17,626 bases of DNA. Origin: JBIOYL01 sp044870185. GTDB taxonomy: Bacteria; Actinomycetota; CALGFH01. Positions 13,735 to 17,626 of the stretch are shown here, one piece after another. The notes under the pieces were generated by a model, which did no database searches, was not told where the DNA came from, and saw only the letters and a program-made list of their open reading frames with translations. Made by a program: the position numbers and the translations under genes. Position 1 is the first letter of the stretch. Each line of letters starts with the position of its first letter. Location: assembly GCA_044870185.1 (NCBI GenBank), contig JBIOYL010000463.1:1-17626 (forward strand). The letters run 5' to 3'.

Positions 13735-15849
13735 TTGAATACCGCGACGCGATACACCCTCAAGAAGACGCTGAAGCTGCTGCTCTGGGTCGCCGTGCTC
13801 TACCTGCTCGCCATCCCGGTGCTGTACTGGATGTACAAGTCGAACCGGGGGCTGGACTGGTGGAACATCCTCGGCGGCGACCCGCGGGTCCCGCCCGAGT
13901 ACCGCAGCTACCTGATCAAGCACGGAAGCGAGTTCGCGCCCAGGTTCGACCTGTGGGCCACCACCAGGGCCCTGCCGTTCGCGATCGTCAACCTGCTGCT
14001 CACGGTCATCCTGCTGATGGCCTTCATGGTGGTGCAGTTCGTGGCCATCTTCTGGTTTCTGGCACGCGGCCGCACCTACGTGATCTACCCGCGCGAGTAC
14101 GACACCTCCTTCGACGACGTCCGCGGCCAGCCCGAGATCGTCGAGTCGACCAAGGAGGCCCTCAAGCTGTTCCAGGGCTTCAAGAAGTTCCGTGAGGCGG
14201 GCGGCTACCCGCCGCACGGGATCCTGTTCGAGGGCCCGCCGGGCACCGGCAAGACGCTGCTCGGCAAGGCGATCGCCGGCTCGGCCAGGGTGCCGTTCGT
14301 GTACGCCTCGGGCACGAGCTTCAACAACATGTTCATGGGCGTGGGCAACCTGCGCATCGCCGCCCTGTTCCGCAAGGCGCGGCGCCTGTCACGCAAGTAC
14401 GGCGGTGCGGTGATCTTCATCGACGAGCTGGACGCGGTCGGCGGCTCACGCGGGGCGATCTCCAACGCGATGGCGGACGTGCGCCCGCGCCGGGGCCTGG
14501 TCGACCGGTTCATCATGGCGCCCGGCGGCATGGGCATGGGCGGCATGTACGTCAACGAGCTGCTCATCCAGATGGACGGCATGATCATGCCGCGCGGGCT
14601 GTGGCGGCACGTGCGGCGCATCCTGCATCTGGGCAAGCCGAAGATCCCCCAGTACAACGTGATGGTCATCGGCGCCACCAACCAGGCGTCCACGCTCGAC
14701 CCGGCGCTGCTGCGCCCCGGCCGCTTCGACCGCAAGCTGCACGTCGGCGTCCCCTCCGGTGAGGGCCGCGAGGACATCCTCAAGTACTACCTGGACAAGG
14801 TGCCCCACGAGGACGTCGACATCGCCCGTCTGGCCCGGGCCACGCCGGGCTTCTCGCCCGCCCAGATCAAGAACCTGGTCAACGAGGCGCTGATCTTCGC
14901 CCTGGTGGACGGGCGCGACAAGCTCAACTTCGCCGACCTGTGGACCGCCAAGGTCACCGAGGAGCTCGGCCTCAAGGAGCCCGAGCGGACCTCCACCCGC
15001 GACCGCCAGATGACCGCCTTCCACGAGGCCGGCCACGCGGTGGTCGCCTACGTGCTCCGGCTCGACGACCAGATCCAGATCGCCTCGATCATCAAGCGTG
15101 GCCGGACGCTGGGCGTGGTGTACTCGGCGCCGCTGGAGGAGCACCGCACCGAGCTGCGCGAGGACATGCGGCGCGACATCTGCGTGTCCATGGCGGGCAT
15201 GGCCGCCGAGGAGATCTGGTTCGGCGACACCAGCGGCGGCCCGTCCGGCGACCTGCAGAACGCCACCTACGTGGCCGCCCGCATGTTCGGCTTCTTCGGC
15301 ATGGGCCGCAACATGATGTCCTACGGCGTCCTGCAGGACACCATGGTCCGGACGGTCATGGCGCAGATCCTGGACGACCCCGAGCACCGCCAGGCGATCG
15401 GCCGGCTGCTCGCCGACTGCAAGCGGGAGGCGGGCGAGATCCTGCGCCGCAACGAGCCGGCCGTGCGTGCCCTGGCCGAGCGCCTGCTCGCCAAGGGCGA
15501 GGTGCCCGGCGAGGAGGTCGAGGAGCTGATGCGCGCCAAGGGTGTCGCCCGGGCGACGCCGGCGTTCCGGCCGGCGCTGGAGCTGACCGGTGTCGGCTGG
15601 CACGCGCCGGCCCTGGTCGAGCCGTCGACCGGCAACGGCGCCGAGCCCCGGCGTGGGATGGGCGCCGGCGGCAACGGCGCCGAGCCCCGGCGTGGGGCGG
15701 ACACCGACGGGCCGCCGCCTGCCCAGGGGGCCCCCCGGGCCGAGGGGCCGCCCCGCGCCGGGGGGCCGCCGCAGGCGTCCCGCTCGGTCCAGACCTCGGT
15801 CCGGGCGCCGGAACCGGACCGGCCGGCGCCCGGCGAGTTCGAGTGGTGA
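13735..15849 (+). CDS. ftsH: FtsH-family membrane AAA+ zinc metalloprotease, divergent variant
   Basis: The 704-residue product has the FtsH layout: TM helix about 14-33, a short outer segment of about 50 residues, TM helix about 84-109, an AAA+ ATPase, then an M41 peptidase. FtsH proteases pull out and degrade membrane and misfolded proteins. Seen: Walker A GPPGTGKT (167-174), pore motif FMG (200-202), Walker B VIFIDE (226-231), LLRPGRFDR with Arg327 and Arg330 as arginine fingers, zinc motif HEAGH (430-434), and Asp506 in SGDLQNAT as third ligand. All catalytic residues are present. Compared with E. coli FtsH, about 19 extra residues lie before QMDG (Met/Gly-rich, 241-274) and about 20 after it (283-308). 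The start is TTG, eight bases after AAGGG; the upstream in-frame extension is non-protein-like. The tail after about 620 is disordered with a 13-residue repeat. Confidence 0.9.
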   Translation: MNTATRYTLKKTLKLLLWVAVLYLLAIPVLYWMYKSNRGLDWWNILGGDPRVPPEYRSYLIKHGSEFAPRFDLWATTRALPFAIVNLLLTVILLMAFMVVQFVAIFWFLARGRTYVIYPREYDTSFDDVRGQPEIVESTKEALKLFQGFKKFREAGGYPPHGILFEGPPGTGKTLLGKAIAGSARVPFVYASGTSFNNMFMGVGNLRIAALFRKARRLSRKYGGAVIFIDELDAVGGSRGAISNAMADVRPRRGLVDRFIMAPGGMGMGGMYVNELLIQMDGMIMPRGLWRHVRRILHLGKPKIPQYNVMVIGATNQASTLDPALLRPGRFDRKLHVGVPSGEGREDILKYYLDKVPHEDVDIARLARATPGFSPAQIKNLVNEALIFALVDGRDKLNFADLWTAKVTEELGLKEPERTSTRDRQMTAFHEAGHAVVAYVLRLDDQIQIASIIKRGRTLGVVYSAPLEEHRTELREDMRRDICVSMAGMAAEEIWFGDTSGGPSGDLQNATYVAARMFGFFGMGRNMMSYGVLQDTMVRTVMAQILDDPEHRQAIGRLLADCKREAGEILRRNEPAVRALAERLLAKGEVPGEEVEELMRAKGVARATPAFRPALELTGVGWHAPALVEPSTGNGAEPRRGMGAGGNGAEPRRGADTDGPPPAQGAPRAEGPPRAGGPPQASRSVQTSVRAPEPDRPAPGEFEW
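15631..15696 (+). repeat. 39-bp-period direct repeat in the FtsH-like C-terminal tail
   Basis: A 27-base sequence starting GGCAACGGCGCCGAGC is repeated exactly at 15631-15657 and 15670-15696, 39 bases apart. It encodes GNGAEPRRG twice, spaced 13 residues, in the disordered tail. The period of whole codons preserves the frame. Confidence 0.85.
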
Positions 15850-15910
15850 GCGGGAAGGCGACCCGCGGGGGCGCCGCGGCGCCGTCTCGGCGTCCGCAGC
15901 AGCGCGGCGA

Positions 15911-15927
15911 GCCGCCCCAGGGGCGGC
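15911..15927. terminator. GC-rich hairpin between convergent genes (likely bidirectional terminator)
   Basis: GCCGCCC-CAG-GGGCGGC forms a perfect seven-bp stem with a three-base loop in the 82-bp gap between the FtsH-like gene and the convergent zinc-ribbon gene. A second inverted repeat, CCGCGG-GGGCG-CCGCGG, lies at 15863-15879. There is no T-tract. The terminator role is inferred from convergent placement and stem stability. Confidence 0.5.
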
Positions 15928-15931
15928 CGGG

Positions 15932-17032
15932 CTAGCCGCCGGGGCGCAGCAGCGGCCGGGACAGCGGCAGCGTGGCCGTGCCCGCGCCCAGGTCGACGGA
16001 CAGGCCGGTGGCCGGTGCCGACGGGCAGCTCAGCACGAACGCCGGGTCGGCGCCCAGGTCGTCGGGCCGGTAGCGGACGGTGCGGGCGCACAGCAGGCGG
16101 CCGCCTGCCAGCAGCCGGGCCGTGACGGCGACGAGCCGGTCGGGCGGGCCGGCGTCGAGGCTGGCGCCGGTGATGCCGACCACGACGTCGGCCTTGCCGC
16201 CGCCGACGAACGCGCTGGCCACCCTGAGCCGGAGCGTGGCGGTGTCGGCGCCGAACCCGGCCGGCAGCCGAACCTCGACCTGCCCGGCACCGCTCGGCGC
16301 CAGCGGACGCGGCCGCCCCGAGGTGGCCGCGGCGGGCCGGTCGGCCAGCGCCACCCTGCCGGCAGGCTTGGCGCTCACCCGCAGGGCGTCGATGCGTACG
16401 CTGGCCAGCTGGCCGAGGTCGGGCAGGACGCCTAGCCCCACCCCGTAGGTGCCGGGCGGGCCGTCCCGGAAGACGGCGACGTCGCCGGGCCGGTCCAGCT
16501 CGCCCCCGCCGGGCCAGAATCCAGGTGGGGTCGCGAACGCGCCGCCGCCCAGGTCGGTCAGCTCGAGCCCGCGCAGGCCGAGCAGCTCGTCGCCTGGCGG
16601 CAGGCCGCTCACCCGCAGCACCAGGCGCCCGCCGACATCCGGGTCCCCGTCCGCTGCGCGGTACAGGGCCACCGCCGTGACCGTGAGGCCCCCACGCGAC
16701 CGGGCCGTCCAGCCGAGCTGGCGCTGCAGCGCCGGGCGCTCGGCGGTCGGCGGCGGGGCGGCGGTGGGGCGGGGCGAGGCCGGTGGGGGTGGCGTGGCGC
16801 TGCCCTTGCCGGCCAGGAACGCCAGGCCGGCCACTGCGACGGTGGCCACGACCAGCGCGAGCCGCAGGCGCGACCGGGGCGCCGCCGGGGGGGCGGGCTC
16901 GGGCTCGACGGCGAGGTCGTCGGGCGCCGGTGGGGGTGGCGTGGCGCCCAGCACTTCGAGCGCCGTCCCGCAGACCGGGCACGTGCGGCCCGGCTCCCGG
17001 ACCGCGTCGCAGCGCGGGCACCAGACGGTCAC
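15932..17032 (-). CDS. Zinc-ribbon, single-TM protein with proline-rich linker and beta-rich outer domain
   Basis: The 366-residue product is not a family I can name. It starts with a zinc ribbon with CPRC (5-8) and CPVC (18-21). Then come a Pro/Ala/Glu-rich stretch (30-52), basic residues RSRLRLR just before one TM helix (about 57-75), a second Pro-rich linker (80-98), and about 265 residues of strand-rich sequence such as GLTVTAVALYRA and VEVRLPAGFGADTATLRLRVA. By the positive-inside rule the ribbon is cytoplasmic and the beta region external. The GTG start (17032) overlaps the upstream stop (GTGA), and the zinc ribbon begins four residues later, which supports this start. The stop is TAG. 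DUF4352-like or similar external domains are possible. A sensor or envelope role is a guess. Confidence 0.75.
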   Translation of the reverse strand: MTVWCPRCDAVREPGRTCPVCGTALEVLGATPPPPAPDDLAVEPEPAPPAAPRSRLRLALVVATVAVAGLAFLAGKGSATPPPPASPRPTAAPPPTAERPALQRQLGWTARSRGGLTVTAVALYRAADGDPDVGGRLVLRVSGLPPGDELLGLRGLELTDLGGGAFATPPGFWPGGGELDRPGDVAVFRDGPPGTYGVGLGVLPDLGQLASVRIDALRVSAKPAGRVALADRPAAATSGRPRPLAPSGAGQVEVRLPAGFGADTATLRLRVASAFVGGGKADVVVGITGASLDAGPPDRLVAVTARLLAGGRLLCARTVRYRPDDLGADPAFVLSCPSAPATGLSVDLGAGTATLPLSRPLLRPGG

Positions 17033-17626
17033 GGTGCGCCTGCCTGGGTGGTCGGGCTGCCGGCGGGCGGGCTGCCGGCGGGCGGGCTGCCGGGCGTGCA
17101 GCCGCCCGAGCCGGGAGCGCACAGCCGCCACGGCCCGGCCAGCCGCTGGCGCAGCTCCCCGCGCACGAGCACCTGGAAACGCTGGCGGGGACGCACCGGG
17201 CGCTGGCCTTCGGCCAGGTCGGTGCCGGCAACGCGCACGACCGTGGTGCCGTCGTCGCTCGTGTCGGTCCAGGCCCCCACGCCGCCGGCCTCGCCAACCA
17301 CGCTCACCTCCGGCCCGCCGGTGAGCACGCTCGGCCGGCCCGGGGCGGCCGGGGCGAGCACGAGCACGACCTGCCCGTCCCGGTAGGCGACCCCGGCCAC
17401 CCGGATGGTCCGGCACGAGCTGCAGGTGACCGTGACGGCACAGCCGGCGCAGGTGGCGGGCCGCCGGTCCGGCCGGGTCAGGAAGGGGTCGGTGAGCTGC
17501 CCGGCCAGCGCTTCCCCGGCCGGCCGGTGCACCTGCACGCCGTCGACCTCGACGCCCCGGATCGCCCCCGGGTCGAGCGGCTGGGGCACGGCGACCTCCA
17601 GGTCGTGGTCGCCCGTGGTCTGCCGG
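17029..17626 (-). CDS. Cys-motif beta-rich protein of unknown function (5' end outside window)
   Basis: The reading frame runs off the right edge of the window, leaving 198 residues plus a stop. A GTG at 17589 could serve as a start, but the in-frame sequence upstream (GDHDLEVAVPQPLDPGAIRGV across it) is clearly protein-like, so the gene very probably begins beyond the window. The visible part is strand-rich and has a paired Cys motif C-AG-C-x5-C-SS-C, possibly a metal or disulfide knuckle. It has two further cysteines (LCAPGSGGC) and ends in a low-complexity SPPAG tail. No TM helix or enzyme motif is visible in this part. Its stop overlaps the start of the zinc-ribbon membrane gene, so the two are coupled and probably work together. 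I do not recognise the family. Confidence 0.65.
   Translation of the reverse strand, partial: RQTTGDHDLEVAVPQPLDPGAIRGVEVDGVQVHRPAGEALAGQLTDPFLTRPDRRPATCAGCAVTVTCSSCRTIRVAGVAYRDGQVVLVLAPAAPGRPSVLTGGPEVSVVGEAGGVGAWTDTSDDGTTVVRVAGTDLAEGQRPVRPRQRFQVLVRGELRQRLAGPWRLCAPGSGGCTPGSPPAGSPPAGSPTTQAGAP
17054..17094. repeat. 15-bp tandem repeat encoding SPPAG
   Basis: GGGCTGCCGGCGGGC occurs at 17054-17068 and 17069-17083 and again in part from 17084. On the minus strand it encodes repeated SPPAG at the C-terminus of the Cys-motif protein, immediately before its overlapping stop. Slippage in GC-rich DNA is the likely origin. Confidence 0.75.

Noticed and set aside
11600..13738. 712-codon open frame on the plus strand opposite the amidohydrolase
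   Set aside because: Antisense shadow: low-complexity Gly/Arg/Gln composition with no domain, while the minus strand carries every YtcJ amidohydrolase motif.

Overview
The window is very GC-rich DNA (roughly three quarters G+C by eye). Genes are tightly packed, start and stop codons often overlap (ATGA, GTGA), and GTG and TTG starts are common. Codon use is uniform across the window. This, together with a PPOX/F420-type flavoprotein, a YtcJ amidohydrolase and proline/alanine-rich zinc-ribbon membrane proteins, suggests an actinomycetote chromosome, possibly a deep-branching lineage rather than a classical model genus. I cannot name the organism. I see no tRNA, rRNA, insertion sequence, integrase, phage gene or CRISPR array, and no gene-free stretch longer than 300 bp.

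Layout, left to right. (1) 47-1219 (+): glutaryl-CoA dehydrogenase. (2) 4786-1262 (-): a five-gene operon encoding a PaaK-like AMP-forming CoA ligase, a 68-residue unrecognised protein, the alpha and beta halves of a split ThDP decarboxylase of the sulfopyruvate/phosphonopyruvate decarboxylase type, and a kynurenine-formamidase-like cyclase-family hydrolase. (3) 5029-6580 (+): a PPOX/FDOR split-barrel flavoprotein and an ornithine cyclodeaminase/mu-crystallin-family NAD(P) enzyme. (4) 11619-6599 (-): an operon of a P5C-dehydrogenase-like aldehyde dehydrogenase, two tandem class III aminotransferases and a RimJ/RimL-type GNAT acetyltransferase. (5) 13465-11867 (-): a YtcJ-like amidohydrolase. 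(6) 13735-15849 (+): an FtsH-family membrane AAA+ zinc protease with two extra segments in its ATPase domain and a repeat-bearing disordered tail. (7) 17626-15932 (-): two overlapping genes, a Cys-motif protein cut by the window edge and a zinc-ribbon/single-TM/beta-rich protein.

Most of the window (regions 1-5) looks like amino-acid, aromatic or keto-acid catabolism. Region 4 fits amine oxidation by transamination followed by aldehyde oxidation (ornithine, GABA, beta-alanine or similar). Region 2 combines 2-oxo-acid decarboxylation, acyl/aryl-CoA activation and a metal hydrolase in one transcription unit whose overall substrate cannot be read from sequence. Region 2 is the best candidate for an undescribed pathway, and the FtsH variant of region 6 is the most unusual single protein.
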